Shown here piece by piece: positions 12,601 to 23,888 of a stretch of 64,000 bases of DNA. Under the pieces are notes generated by a model. The model ran no database searches. It had not been told where the DNA came from and worked only from the letters and a program-made list of their open reading frames with translations. The stretch's first letter is position 1. Each line of letters begins with the position of its first letter. The translations under genes were made by a program, and so were the position numbers. Source of the DNA: Branchiostoma lanceolatum (lineage: Eukaryota; Chordata; Leptocardii; Amphioxiformes; Branchiostomatidae); NCBI RefSeq assembly GCF_035083965.1, contig NC_089738.1, forward strand, positions 10,380,734 through 10,444,733. Reading direction: 5' to 3'.

Positions 12601-15236
12601 CACGTACTGGGTGATCAGATTAAAGATGTGTTTTACGTTCATTGTGTACGTCTTAAAGTAGGACGGAAGATATTAATAAATGCCTTTATAGCACATGCGC
12701 ATTGAGTTGATACAAGGCATAAGAGGCAAATATACATGTATGTCAACGGCCTTCGTGTCGAAAACGAGAGAGAATCGTGAAACGCTATTTCAAAATATAA
12801 CGGTTATAATGCAGCAATACAGGAAAATTGGTCTGAATACCGTCCCCCCTAGGCAAATAAACGTGTGTACTAGACAATAAACATGTTAACGTAACATCTT
12901 ATTGATTATGTAAGATTGTGTGGCAAAGGTCGTTGCTATGGTAACGGCTTGTAGGATACTCATTTGTTTGTAACTGCACACCTTCCTAGTAACCGCAAGA
13001 GGTGGTTGAGTGGACAAGCTAATTATGTAGTGCAATAAAGGTATACCATTCCAAATATACTACCTTTATTGCACTACATAATCAGTTATTCTTTCCAAAA
13101 ATATGACAATGAAGATGATTTGGCGGAATGGAAAGATATAATACCATACTTTTCAATGCAGTTTTTCCACATTCTCTTGGGCAAATGGTAGCCTATATGA
13201 TGTACGTGTTCTAGTCGGTGCATTCATGCAAAGTGAATTATGATGGGGACCATTTCTTGCTGTCTTTGGTCTCTTTACATCATATGTTTCAATATCAATT
13301 ATTTTCACAAAACATGTCCTTTATCTAGTGTCACTGATGTCACTCAAATGATAGTATTCTTTTACGTCCATTCTCTTATGATCCTTGAAGGCAAGTGTGC
13401 TGGTATTTGTAACATTCCAAGTGCCATGTGCGCATGAAGTCGGAAGCCTGAGCAGACGCGTGTATTAGCTGGCTGATCTATTTTTGACTCGACAGTTTAA
13501 CAGGTCAACACTTTAATACATGTACGTCGACGTCCCTCACCTCCAAACGTGCACAACCTTCCCAGAATGCCCGGCTGGGTGTCGAACACCTTCACCTTGC
13601 GGGGATCGTAAACATTGCAGGTGAACTTCTTTCCCGGAACTGCCTTCCCGTCGATCCGGATAGACACCAGCCAGCTTCCTGGAAAACAGTTGCTTTACAT
13701 GACTGGTGTTCTAGTGATAGGGTATTTGCACTCAAGTGACTAGGTTGTCCAACTTCCTGGAAAACAGTTGCTTTAGTTACATAACTGACCATGGTAGTAA
13801 TAGGGCGTTTGCAATCACGTGACTATGACGTCAGTAATTTGTCCACCTTCCTGGAAAACAGTTGCTTTACACGACTGGTGTTCCAGTAATAGGATACTTG
13901 TACTCACGTGACTATGACGTCAGTAATTTGTCCGCCATGTTGGATGGTTAAATCTTGAAGTTGTTGGGTAACTTTGAATGTGTATTTACATTCATTATAT
14001 TAAATTACAATGACATACGTTATTCTTTTATCAGTGCATTGGATGTAGACACACGAACAGGTAGTAAAAAGACTAACTATTTCTAATAATGATGATATAA
14101 TGACATCATCAGACAGCATTGTACAACAAAAACTCAGTGAATCTGTATACACTTAATTGTTTTAAGAAGAGGGAAGAGACCATGTAAACGATAGATCTAG
14201 CGGTAGCATAGCTTTATATGTTTAACTGTTTGGCGAACAGTAGATAAATTGGTAGCATAGCCTTAGCTGTTTTGTTTCTCCCGTTGTTCACTAGCAATAC
14301 TTCAAGTAAGTAATGATACTTTACCTTTAGTCTTTCAAATAATAGTAAAACTACTTCATTATAAACGTGCAAATAAACATAATCATCATCATTCATTTTC
14401 TTATGGTGTTCTTGCTAATAAATAAATATGGTGTTCTGCACAAAAGAGCAATATTGAACTTGTTTGCTCACCTACAATGCTTGGTGTGTACGTTCCGTGG
14501 TAGTGGCCGGGTTTCTGTTTGACGAGAGTGCAGTGCGCCTTCGTGCCGTAAGGACCAACTGCTGTCACTGTAATGGAACCATTAACGACACCTAGCGGCG
14601 TCACCTGAAGGACAGCACATACATCACACATGTTTATAGGTACAGGTTATACAAAGACTTAAATAGAGTTTGTGGTTATCAAACGTAACAATCGAGTCCA
14701 TACAAACAATTTATGCCACCATTGTGGTATTTTGTGTAAGAAGTAGTACGGTGTAGAAATGGTATTCCCTTATAATCTACTTCTAACACCGTTGAATGTA
14801 GAAGTTCTATATTAAACCTCCTTGATAAAAAATATACTAGTTCCTGACAGCTCTACCGTCTTTTTCATCAGTTTTATTAGTTTCCCCATTTTGATTTTGA
14901 TTTGCGAGTATGGTATCAGTATGCATCAATACGTGTATAGTTTTATAGCAACGTGGATGAACTAGTACTAGTGATGATGATAAATCAAAAGGCAAAAACT
15001 CCCACCCTAACATCTGCTGGCATGTGAACCCTCGCTACGTTCACACCGTTTCCCGCCACCAGAACGGTGATGTCAGGGTCGTCTTTGTCTCGTCTGACTC
15101 TGGTTGCCGTGGCGATGATCTTTGACCTCGCCGCGGCATCCAGGGTGGTGGCATTGTGGTAGGCGCTGTTGTAGTTAGCATGGTTTGCATCATACAGACA
15201 GTCCATCCTCTGCTAATTATAAGATTCTTTCACTTC
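673..15236 (-). CDS. Filamin-type immunoglobulin-repeat protein lacking CH domains (3' end beyond window)
   Basis: Exons in coding order: 15006-15236 (ATG at 15206), 14472-14604, 13541-13678, 11131-11304, 10619-10759, 10142-10222, 9598-9735, 8866-9039, 6053-6199, 5441-5521, 3735-3875, 2292-2471, 1749-1895, 1280-1363, 673-813. Together they encode about 700 residues. After a ~70-residue leader come seven filamin Ig repeats and the start of an eighth. The family signature recurs: GAGEGDL-like mid-repeat motifs (REAGEGDL, DAGEGT, TEGAGEGDL) and G..I.GSPF-like repeat ends (IAESPF, VPGCPF, VPGSPY, IPGTPF, VSGSPF). Nearly all junctions are phase 1. The start is supported by an in-frame TAG three codons upstream and a TTGCAG acceptor just 5' of that exon, so the transcript has another 5' UTR exon. 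Filamins usually begin with two CH actin-binding domains; none is encoded here. It may be a divergent or secondarily shortened filamin that scaffolds without binding actin itself. Family call is strong; subfamily is unknown. Confidence 0.85.
2492..2535. repeat. GAT microsatellite next to a filamin exon
   Basis: About ten consecutive GAT triplets begin some 20 bases from the acceptor of exon 2292-2471. The repeat lies in the intron, so it would only matter for splicing or replication slippage. Confidence 0.85.
3425..3665. repeat. Degenerate tandem repeat with GA-rich blocks
   Basis: A CC(T/C)CTTGGAC motif recurs near 3430, 3518 and 3649. Each is preceded by an AGAGAGA-rich block and an ATACAAACT(G/A) segment. 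It lies in the filamin intron between exons 2292-2471 and 3735-3875. Confidence 0.55.
4535..5340. repeat. Dispersed repeat with GT-rich block and octamer-like AT-rich tail
   Basis: It starts with a short foldback (CTCCATGAAAAATGGAGATA), then a TGTGTTTGTTTGTCTG block and an ~250-base segment with the word TTTGGGCCCCCT, ending in repeated ATTTGCATAA / TTATGCAAAT words. The same modules appear in inverted order at about 40260-41160, and its middle part again at 33715-33860. These shared modules mark it as an interspersed element, probably non-autonomous. It occupies an intron of the filamin-type gene. Confidence 0.6.
6230..8865. other. Large filamin intron without recognisable gene
   Basis: The first 500 bases are built of imperfect ATCATTATCATC-type words (about 6230-6740). 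The remainder is AT-rich unique-looking sequence; I find no filamin exon or other coding signal on either strand. Confidence 0.5.
12196..12250 (-). promoter_or_regulatory. Candidate internal TATA promoter in the filamin-type gene
   Basis: Inside the 2.2-kb intron between exons 13541-13678 and 11131-11304. On the minus strand a TATAAAT box (12241-12247) follows a CpG-rich stretch (about 12250-12420). About 40 bases downstream comes ATGAAG followed by a good GTAAGT donor (exon edge 12196). This would suit an alternative first exon, but its coding phase (0) does not match the phase-1 acceptor of the next exon, so any product would start further downstream. Inference only. Confidence 0.25.
13022..13082. 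repeat. Perfect 22-bp foldback hairpin
   Basis: Arms 13022-13043 and 13061-13082 are exact reverse complements (ATTATGTAGTGCAATAAAGG...), separated by 17 bases. No mismatch is visible in the stem. It sits in a filamin intron. Most likely it is a miniature foldback element; a small-RNA hairpin would more often contain mismatches. Confidence 0.75.
13675..13960. repeat. Triplicated splice-acceptor segment
   Basis: The segment starting CTTCCTGGAAAACAGTTGCT recurs at 13675, 13753 and 13847. The first copy contains the real acceptor and first bases of exon 13541-13678; the other two repeat the TTTTCCAG|GAAG acceptor motif in the intron. The last copy continues into a block (13905-13957, with CCGCCATGTTGGATGGTTAA) that also occurs at about 1523-1575. 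Confidence 0.7.
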
Positions 15237-18200
15237 CTGCAAAAAGAAGAAGCATTCTTAAATTCATTTCTATATTTACTTCCCTAATATGCAGGGAAAA
15301 AGACTGCAACAAGAATGTGTAAAATGTCACATATGTTCACAAATTATATGTATTGTACTCACTGGGAGCTCCAAAATGCACTTATTGATGGAAAAATGGG
15401 TATGCAAATTGGTCATTGACCTTCTACTGACGTCATGGCCACTATTTCATAGGAAAGGTCTTCGTCAAGTTTCAAATTCATTGTGACATACATTTATTAA
15501 TGCCAGTGCTCTTTGACTTCAAACCTAAGGCACCGAAAAGCACATTGTAACAGTATTGTACTATCTATTTTTTCAGTAGAAAAGACGTTAAACTTTAAAG
15601 TGACAACGATATCGTAAGTTGAACAATTCTCACATGTATGTAGTTAGGTGGAAATCAATTTTTGTAATAAGATGCATCATAGTACAGTTTATCGAAGAGG
15701 ACATATCAATTTTACCTACCTCTGTTGTCAGTCAAGTGCAATATATCATATGAATATCACTATGATATTATGATCATCATTTTAGACACCGGAATTGTGA
15801 AATAACAGCGAAATGATATTCGTAAACAGCATATTAGTTGAAACTGATATTGATATTCCAAGTTGAATAATGGTCCTAATCTTTCTAGAGAAATACAAAC
15901 TTGAAAACTACTTTCAAACTACTATCTAGCTATAAACTGAATTTACCAGTGCAGTCTGGCTCGTTGCATACCTTCCTCTCTGCCCCCAGAAACGTTTTGT
16001 TACAAGTGTTGCCAAAACAACAAAACGACCCCAGCAGTACAGTCAGAGTCACATTCCATGGCTCCTAACGCCTTCCCGGCTTTGTTCAGCAGCTCTTTAG
16101 AATTCCATGCAGTCGGCTGGGGATTTCGACGCTAAATATTCTGACAACCATCGTATTACAAACTTGCTCAGGAATCTTGAATACTTGCTGACTTGATACA
16201 CAATCGTACATGTAGCTGACTGTATGTGGCAATCGGCATGTATGAAAATATGGTATATTTTTGCTTTTAGAATTGACCTATAAATCTAGTCACCCTAACG
16301 TAATATATTGCATTGAGTCGGTGAACCTGCAACCTTACATTTCAGACGGGGTCAAATAGTCAAACTAGGATTTAAAAACATCCTCCGATGATGGCAGATT
16401 TCTCAGGCCTCGAAATAAAAATGCGAAGACAATTTTGTTCAACAGATCTGTAGTTTATAAGCACAAATAATATTGTAACGTTAGATGTGACGGGCATATC
16501 TATTTTGCAGTCATATGGGCTTCGAATTTACTGTTGATAGAGCTTAAGCGTTCTCTCACACAACCAAATCCTAAACTTCTTTGAAAAAATATCACTATGA
16601 TGAGTCATCTTAGGTCTTCAATTACAGTGTAGCTGTATTCAAAGCTAAGCCTTCGTGCAAGAAAATGCACGCTGTTATTTGTAATTATTAAACGTAAGTG
16701 ATAATCTATTTACCACTATCTAATGTAAGCACAAAGTCTAATTGTCTCTCGTTAGTAAATGGGTATCATGTTATAAACAGATTGTAAGGATGCTAACAAA
16801 GCAATGATTATCTACCTTTCTTTATGTAGGACTCGTCCTGGACACGTAAATGTTGTGGCTCCCTACGTTAGAGACGTCATGTGGAGTTGGAATTCTTTCC
16901 CTCGCGCTGTGAGAGGCCTGGATACGGGCAAACTGCGTCTTCGAAAAACGTGGCCAAAGTCAATCTCATTGGCTATATATACGGCCAAGAACGCTTCAAA
17001 CTTGATGTTGAATCCCTCCACACGATTGAGATGTTGTGGAGAAAATACGATGCAAAGAAGACAGTAATTGTGGCGACTTGGTAAGGTTCAGAGCCCTGGA
17101 AAAATGAGACAAATGGCGTCCCTTTAAAACGTGATGTGAGCTCCCTCGACACACGGCTGCCATGCAGGACCTCCCGGGTAGATTCTCCTCAGCTAGCTTG
17201 TTGACAACAGTCTAGTGCACAGCTCTTTAACGTTTGTAGCACACTCCGATAAACATTGGTTAATCCTATCAGTAAGGGTACACGTAAGACTTGGCAATCA
17301 TTCCAAAAGTTCCGTCAACCAAGTCAAAATTGGTACTTCACCGACAAAGGAAGTTTGTGGTCTCAACTCACGATCCCGGAAAATGCAGCGAAGTAGAAGT
17401 CAAAGCAGACTGTTCCAAGAAAGCGTTGTATTCTTCCTAGACGTCTCGTTGTATGTAAAGCAGATCCTTGACACGGAATCTCGAGTTGGTAGGATTTGTG
17501 GCGTCTTTAGAGGAAGAGTCGACGCTGAGATGTTATTCAACTCGACCCCTCCCTTGGAGGTAAACCAAGCGAGTTGTAAATACAGGGGTGTACGTTTGAC
17601 TCTCTTTGAGCTCGCTCTCTCTTCCGTTCAAGATTAACAACTCCGGAATGATGCAAAAACGTGATCGCAATGAACAAATACCTAGTATATATACATCCTC
17701 AGAGTGCCTTGATAAAAAGGTACAGATGGAATAGTCGCATTTACATTAGCTACTTGCTAAGGGTCATGGCGTAAGTTTGTGGACGTGGACAAACTTTAAA
17801 TAACATTGGTCGTGACTTTAGGGCGTGAGTTTAAACAGGACTTGAAGAATAGGTTGTTATTGGGGTTGTTGCCAATAGTGATGAATGGAGGAGGGCTACA
17901 GGAATTCGGATGTAAAGAAGAGTGGAGTAAATACGAATAGACCACAGGGTGAAAGTAGCTTGAAAACCTTAATATAAAACAGATTTATTAAAGCACTTTG
18001 CGAGGAACAAGGAACATTAACGCATTAAATGGAAACATTGTCAAAGGTACATTTCCACATTTTGCACCTTCTTTACAATTGATATAATTCAAATCGTACC
18101 TTAAACTCAGTGCAACACTATGTGTTATTATTATCGCAAAAATACTTGAATATATAAAAACCAGTCCGTTGAATTTTCGCCCGTCTTTGCCCTCTTCATA

Positions 18201-18850
18201 ACCTCACAACTTAGGCTCTGGTGGGTACCTATCTATTGTTGTGTCTGTTGGCACAAAAAGGGCCACAAGTTCCCTTGCTGTTTGTATAGCAGGATTTAAG
18301 GTGTATAAGGATGGGTTGCTAGCCCTTTGCCAAAACAATGTAATCCTGAGTTCAAAAGGATAAGATTTGGCCAGCTCACACTTGCCACTCCCCTTCCACC
18401 TGACCTAGTCAGTCAGAGACCAGTAATCGAACTCAAACCACTGGGTTCATGGAATGTAGCCCATATAACAAACAGCCTAGCCACTTTATCTGTTACCTGG
18501 GTATACATAGAATATTACTATCATTTATAACTATGAAGGACTGTCGCCTTTCATCTAATAGTATATAGACCCATCTTTAGCCATAACATTGTTATAAGAC
18601 CATTCAGTGCTGTTTAGCTAAAGTCCGAAATTTCCTATTCCCAAGTAGTATCGGGTTAGGTTTAAAGCAAAGAACTAGAAGAAAGAAAGCACAAAGTGGA
18701 ATGTTGGCTTTTCTATTAAACTGATATTCAATGTACATGTAGATGACTTTACAAACTTGGGACAGAACTGCATTGTGCTTTGCTTTTAGACGCACCATTC
18801 TCTACATCCAAGCATCAAATACATGATACATCATTATTCAACAATAATCA
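15237..18850. other. Spacer between the filamin-type gene and BAP18
   Basis: It presumably holds the 5' UTR exon(s) and promoter of the filamin-type gene. A TATATATA word lies at 16975-16982 within a somewhat GC-richer patch (16830-17640). Open frames there (for example 17215-17637, plus) resemble no protein family I know and lack splice or homology support. I see nothing firm. Confidence 0.35.
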
Positions 18851-18869
18851 AATTTGCATGGATGCCATG

Positions 18870-19130
18870 CATTATAGATCAGCGATATCAATATTTCTAT
18901 AGTGACTGCCATAAAAATAAATGGCAAACCGAAAAGTTATGAATGAAACTGGCAGCTCTTTTTACAGTTTAGTTCAAATTGAATTAACTTAATCTATTTC
19001 GCATGGATTCCAGGCAGTCTAGATCAGCGATATCAATATTTTCATTATAATAGTGACTGGCATAAAAATAAATGGCAAATAAAAAGTAACAAAACAAAAC
19101 AATGTCAGCTCTTTATACATTTTGCTTGCA
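18870..19130. repeat. Tandem ~146-bp duplication in the BAP18 3' flank
   Basis: The word TAGATCAGCGATATCAATAT occurs at about 18874 and 19020, followed in both by GTGACTG(C/G)CATAAAAATAAATGGCAAA and later TCAGCTCTTT. Being just downstream of the BAP18 stop, it may lie in that gene's 3' UTR. Confidence 0.7.
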
Positions 19131-19279
19131 CTTAAATCCAATGTCTTTTGATCTCTGCATATTTCTACAAAAAAAACACTACATACTTTGTAAAAGTTCA
19201 TCATACATGTACAAATACATACAAAATACAGGGAGTAAAGTTTTGTTGTAAGTAGTATAAAATGAGAGTTATAGTTCTT

Positions 19280-22200
19280 TTATGATAGGGGGACACTGTG
19301 TGACATCATTAGTCCTGAGTCCAGGCTCAACTGATCTGTGAAGAGAAAAAACAACGACATATGATTAGGAAGAGTCCATCTTCAAACCCATAACGGGGTG
19401 CAGTTTGAATTCTTTCAAATGGAAACATAGGGAGACTATGGATAAAAGAAGAGGAGATAGTGGCTTTTAAAAGAAAGTATGACAATAAAAGGGAGCTAGG
19501 GTGAAAAGAATCTTGATTACAGCAAAATTGTATAATCTGATATGACCTTTTTTCCAAGTTAAGAATGCGTGAAAGCGTGTGAACGTTGTATGTAGCATCA
19601 CTATGGTCAAGTATAAAATACTTTAAGAATGCAAGACTTGATCAAACTTGCCATCTCCTCACAAGTTGAAAGTACAAATGTATGTAAAGCTGGTGTGTTA
19701 CACCGAATGGCAGTTATACCGGCTATAAAAATAGAGATACATACAAAATGTACAATAACAGTGCTTGTGTTTACCTTGTTCCGACTGTGCTACTCCAAGG
19801 TTTATGTCATGTTTGATGGGAGACTCGGATGACGTTCCCTCTAGACCCTCTATATCCACCAGGGTGTCATTATTATCTGACTCATGGTACTGTTGGTAAG
19901 ATACATCTGTAAAAAGAATCATGGTGCAAATACAAAGGTTTTAATTATAATGCAAAATCTATCATCTTTATTTACGTCAATTAAGGTTAGACATCCAGGT
20001 AAAAAGATATGCAAGGTAACAATTACTCAAACTGGAAACCAAACCTTATTATTAATATGTTAATGAGGTAAAGACAATTTTAGGATGGTTTAAGTCAATT
20101 AGCTCATGTTGTTTGAGTTAACTTGCACATTCTTTTTTTACTATATAGAATAATTCTAAGATAAAAAATAAATGAGGGCAAATTTGTAGATCAAATGTGC
20201 AGTTTTTCTGACTTTAACTTGTAACTGTTAAGCTATTGTTAATGTTGTAACATACTAGTGTTTATTTTTCATACCTGTTCTTTGTCTCTTAGTTGGAGGC
20301 TCTGACCGAGAGGGGGTAGTGGTAGCTGTTGGACCAGCGGCTATTGCAGGAGTCTGCAACCCCCCTCCTTTCTTGGGAGACTTCTGTTCCACTGGAGGCT
20401 TGTATGGAACCCCGCTTTCTTCAAAGGTCTTCTTTTTCAAAGCCTGTTTAATCTGTGCACTGAAACATTAAAGACAGTTGTCAATCATTTTGACATCATG
20501 TTATTTATTAATCTATCAGTGACATTTACATGCATATCAATTTATGTATTAGGAACATTTACATGTTATGTACTAGAACTGTACATCCATTCAATATTGC
20601 GGTTGGTAATCTTAGCGGTTGGGAGAAAAGGGAGTAGTTCACAGCATCTAATCTTAAAAGTGGGATTGGGAACAAACATCACTGTCTCTAATGTTACTAT
20701 TATGTAAGTTATCAAATATTTGCAATGATGAAATTTTAGCACTTTAACTAGTAACCGTTAAAGTACCATAAATTGAGTATTGATTTGTTCTGCAAGTTCA
20801 TTCTATATAGCTAGTGACGCTAAAGAAGAGTTATGGATGTCACTCGAAATATTCGAAAGTAATTTCTGTACTTTATCCAGTTGTAGAGATTGATTTGTCA
20901 GTAAAAATACATGTAATCTTATGGACCTAGACATGACATTGATAGGTGAGAATGATTTGTAGGGTAGAAATTTGGAAGGGTCAAAGGCTATGATGTGTTG
21001 GGTGCCTGCTTACACTGTTCTTGTCTTGATGTGTTCGCTGATCTTGTTCAGATCATCTCCAAACCTTGCCACAGACGTCCTCAGCATCTCTATCTCTTCA
21101 TCTGTCCACTTGGTGCTCCCACTAATGGACACAGGATGATAATCAACATGAAAGTCAACTTCAATGTCTCAACTGGTGAACACAATATAAAAATGTCAGC
21201 TCTTAAACCAGCTTCAAACAGCATAACATGATTACATTTACTGTACACGTTGAATTGTATTCTTCGTTGTACTGTATTCTTCGTTGAATATTTATTAATA
21301 TCTGGATTATGCTTCATTGTAATCTGTAATGAGCTGTATTGTAGCTGTATAGTGTACCGGTACAGTACTGGTACAATCGCTGGTACAGGTCCAAAATACT
21401 TGAACCCCGGTTTACTGGTACTGTACCGGTTCTAATCAGTTGAAGCCTGGCTAGAATAACAGGTCAGGGGACGGCCACTTTGAAAGATAAAATCAACATG
21501 AAATTATGGTGGTAGTGCACTGAAGACTCCTGTAGCACAGAATAAACTTTAAAAAGGCCTGAGTCAAATTTTCATCTTTGCTTTCAGAAAGACAATACCT
21601 CATACTCATAGCTGACTGGTGGTGAGGGTGGTGGTCATTATAGATGCCATGTAACAGGCTTGTGTCTATCAGAATTAAACATTATGTTGTTATCGATTCA
21701 ACAATGCTTTTCACCCTAGTGAAAATCAAACGTTATTTGAACAATAGCATTTCAGGTACAGGTTCAGGTCCGGACCTGTACCTAAACTTGTGTAAACCTG
21801 TGTATCTTGTACCTATACCTATACATAATTTTGCTCAGGTACACAGCTCTATTTCAAATACACAGTGTAAAACAATAAAACAGAGAGGGCTTTCCAATCA
21901 AAATTACCTTGTGCAGACACTATCCCAAGCCCACATTGATTTGTTCATAGAGACCAAGAAGAAGAAGAACACACCTTGATGGTGAGGCCTCTGCTGCTGT
22001 TGGGTGAAGCTGCATACACATCTCACCTAGCTTAGAGAACGCCTGGCCTGCTGCCATGAAGATCTCACTCACCTGAGGGAAACAAAACAATTCCAAATAA
22101 ACAACAAACAAGGTGATAAACAAACCTTACAAAAGAAATGACCTGAGATGAACTCTTAGCCTAACGCCTCCCTATAGGTGTGAGACACACAGTAATTATT

Positions 22201-23371
22201 GTCTCCCATGATTGGAGGATGGTTTACCAATTATTTGTCTTTTGACTTTGACCTTTGCCCCCATATCTAATTACCATATATCCCAAGAGGCCTTGTTTTC
22301 AAAAACAGCTTTTCAAGAATTCTTGCTTGAACGTTTGGTGAAAAATTTGCTAAAGTTTAGTATGAAAATGTGGTATTTGTGTGTGAAAATCAAGGATAAA
22401 GTAATCTACAAATGATGAAGACATTTTCTCCAGATATTGCTGGAATTGTTTTATAGCTTTCATCAGAATTTAGATTTTGAGTCAATAGTTATACCATAGA
22501 GGGAAATGGTTATTTTTACCTACTGCAGAAATTTGGTAACATTGAAAATTACCACTCTGGTTTCCCTTCAAACCCCACGCATAAATCTTTCGCCTTTTAC
22601 TAAAGATTTCCGTGGAGGGGAACAATCAATGAGTCTATAACTAATTTTTCTCTGCTCTGCCTTGTGCGGGGCTCCCATCAAACAAAAGAAGTCACCACAC
22701 ACACTTAGACTCAATAGCCAAGCTGTTCCAGATTTTTTTTCTTGTTTTTGTTTCGAACTATCACATTTTATTTTTCAATTAATACAAAGATATCTCTCAT
22801 CTCATTCACATGAATTGAAAAAAAACCCCACAAAGTCCAAAGCCTTCTGCTCATAAAATAACAAAATAAGAACAATAACAACAAGTGAACTAATCATTTC
22901 AGAGGTGACATACACATCCAGTTGAAACGAAATAACAAATCAAAACAAGGACCTTGATAAAATCAAATCAACGTCAAAACATTACATACACATGACTGGT
23001 GTACCAATGTAAATGAATAAATCTTCCTTTGATTAAATTATAAAGTTGAAAACAACTTTATGTCGAAATTGAGGTTTGTATAAATTTGCTTTGTTGCAGC
23101 CACCAATCCCACTAGATTGAGATTAAAATTTGACAGAATAAAATGAATTTCCTTATGGTGACAATATGAACTCATGTCGCCTAAGCCTTACACTATATTT
23201 AGGTCTTGTCGGCTACCCCTAGAAAATACATGTAGAGCCTATGGGGGAGGGGGGCATCGAAGAAAACAAAACAAAACGACATAATTTTCACAGGGGCGAC
23301 AAATTCTAAGACCTACAAGAACGACTGAACAATAAAACACTCACCTTAACGTTTGTAGATGCAGGATTCAT
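19280..23371 (-). CDS. BAP18: BAP18-like chromatin complex subunit (SANT domain)
   Basis: Exons in coding order: 23345-23371 (ATG 23371), 21975-22072, 21014-21121, 20275-20459, 19775-19906, 19280-19335 (stop at 19280), giving 201 residues; human BAP18 (C17orf49) is about 172. The N-terminus MNPASTNVKVSEIF..AGQAFSKLGEM matches the family's conserved leader. The third exon encodes a SANT/Myb-like helix set (KWTDEEIEMLR...FGDDLNKIS). It is followed by an AQIK..LKKKTFEESG linker, a Pro/Ser/Lys-rich basic region (PPTKRQR, a possible nuclear signal) and the conserved acidic tail motif LVDIEGLE. In vertebrates BAP18 associates with MLL/COMPASS-like and NURF complexes and binds near H3K4me3. It is head to head with MFSD1 about 0.5 kb away. 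Nothing looks broken. Confidence 0.93.
19620..19750 (+). mobile_element. LINE 3'-tail fragment
   Basis: The segment AAAGCTGGTGTGTTACACC..GGCAGTTATACCGGCTATA followed by short A/T/G-rich repeats matches the 3' UTR that follows the reverse-transcriptase end fragment at 41940-42040. It is a 5'-truncated copy in a BAP18 intron. Confidence 0.55.
19984..20055. repeat. Short dispersed repeat (TTAGACATCCAG family)
   Basis: GGTTAGACATCCAGGTAA..GTAACAATTACTCAA..CTGGAA is shared with 32111-32200, and in inverted orientation its core recurs at 37240-37262. It is a dispersed element module. Confidence 0.5.
21340..21845. repeat. GGTAC-rich palindromic repeat pair
   Basis: Two blocks (21350-21432 and 21755-21845) are dense in GGTACAGGT / ACCGGTAC words. 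The second includes the palindrome AGGTCCGGACCT, found again at about 46860-46873. They lie in an intron of BAP18. Confidence 0.45.
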
Positions 23372-23888
23372 ATTTCGAATGCTTCCTATGGTAGAAAACG
23401 AGCTGAAAATGGGTTTTATTCCGAATTTTATTCACAAAGCCACACAAAAACACTTTCGCGCCTCAAATTGACCCCAGTGACCTGTTTGGGCTAGTCGACT
23501 ATGTCAAAGGGGTTACAATAATTTGTGTATATCAAATATGTATACATACGAAGGATATATCAAAACAATAGATTTTACTTCTTTGTTTACTTTTCGTTGG
23601 ACAAAAGTAAGTTTCCAAGTCTTTTAATAAACAGGCCCATATCTTGGAATATTTTCAAGTTGACCGCCAGTAACCTAGCTGGTCTAGTCAACTATGACAT
23701 AGGGGCTTAAATAATTTCTAGATATTGCTATTACAAATAAGTTATGAATATAAAGCAGACTAATACACGAAGATAACTGTCATATTTATTTTCTTCTAAT
23801 TTTAAATTTTCTATCACGATGATTGTATAGATAGTTTTTATTTTTATATGATTATGAGACCCTATATATACATTATGGAATCGTCCCA
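23372..23888. promoter_or_regulatory. Divergent promoter region of BAP18 and MFSD1
   Basis: Only 517 bases separate the two start codons. The region holds a degenerate tandem duplication: about 23458-23530 (TTGACC..AGT.ACCT..CTAGTC.ACTATG) recurs at 23655-23716. The MFSD1 start itself lies in AAGATGGCGG, a YY1-like core motif often seen at start codons of broadly expressed genes. No TATA box is obvious. Shared control is inferred from the geometry. Confidence 0.5.

Noticed and set aside
16804..17084. Possible gene near a TATATATA word
   Set aside because: Two overlapping frames, neither with homology; the TATA-like word alone is not evidence of a promoter.
17215..17637. 140-codon open frame on the plus strand in the filamin-BAP18 spacer
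   Set aside because: No similarity to a known family, no splice context, and composition like the surrounding sequence; likely chance.
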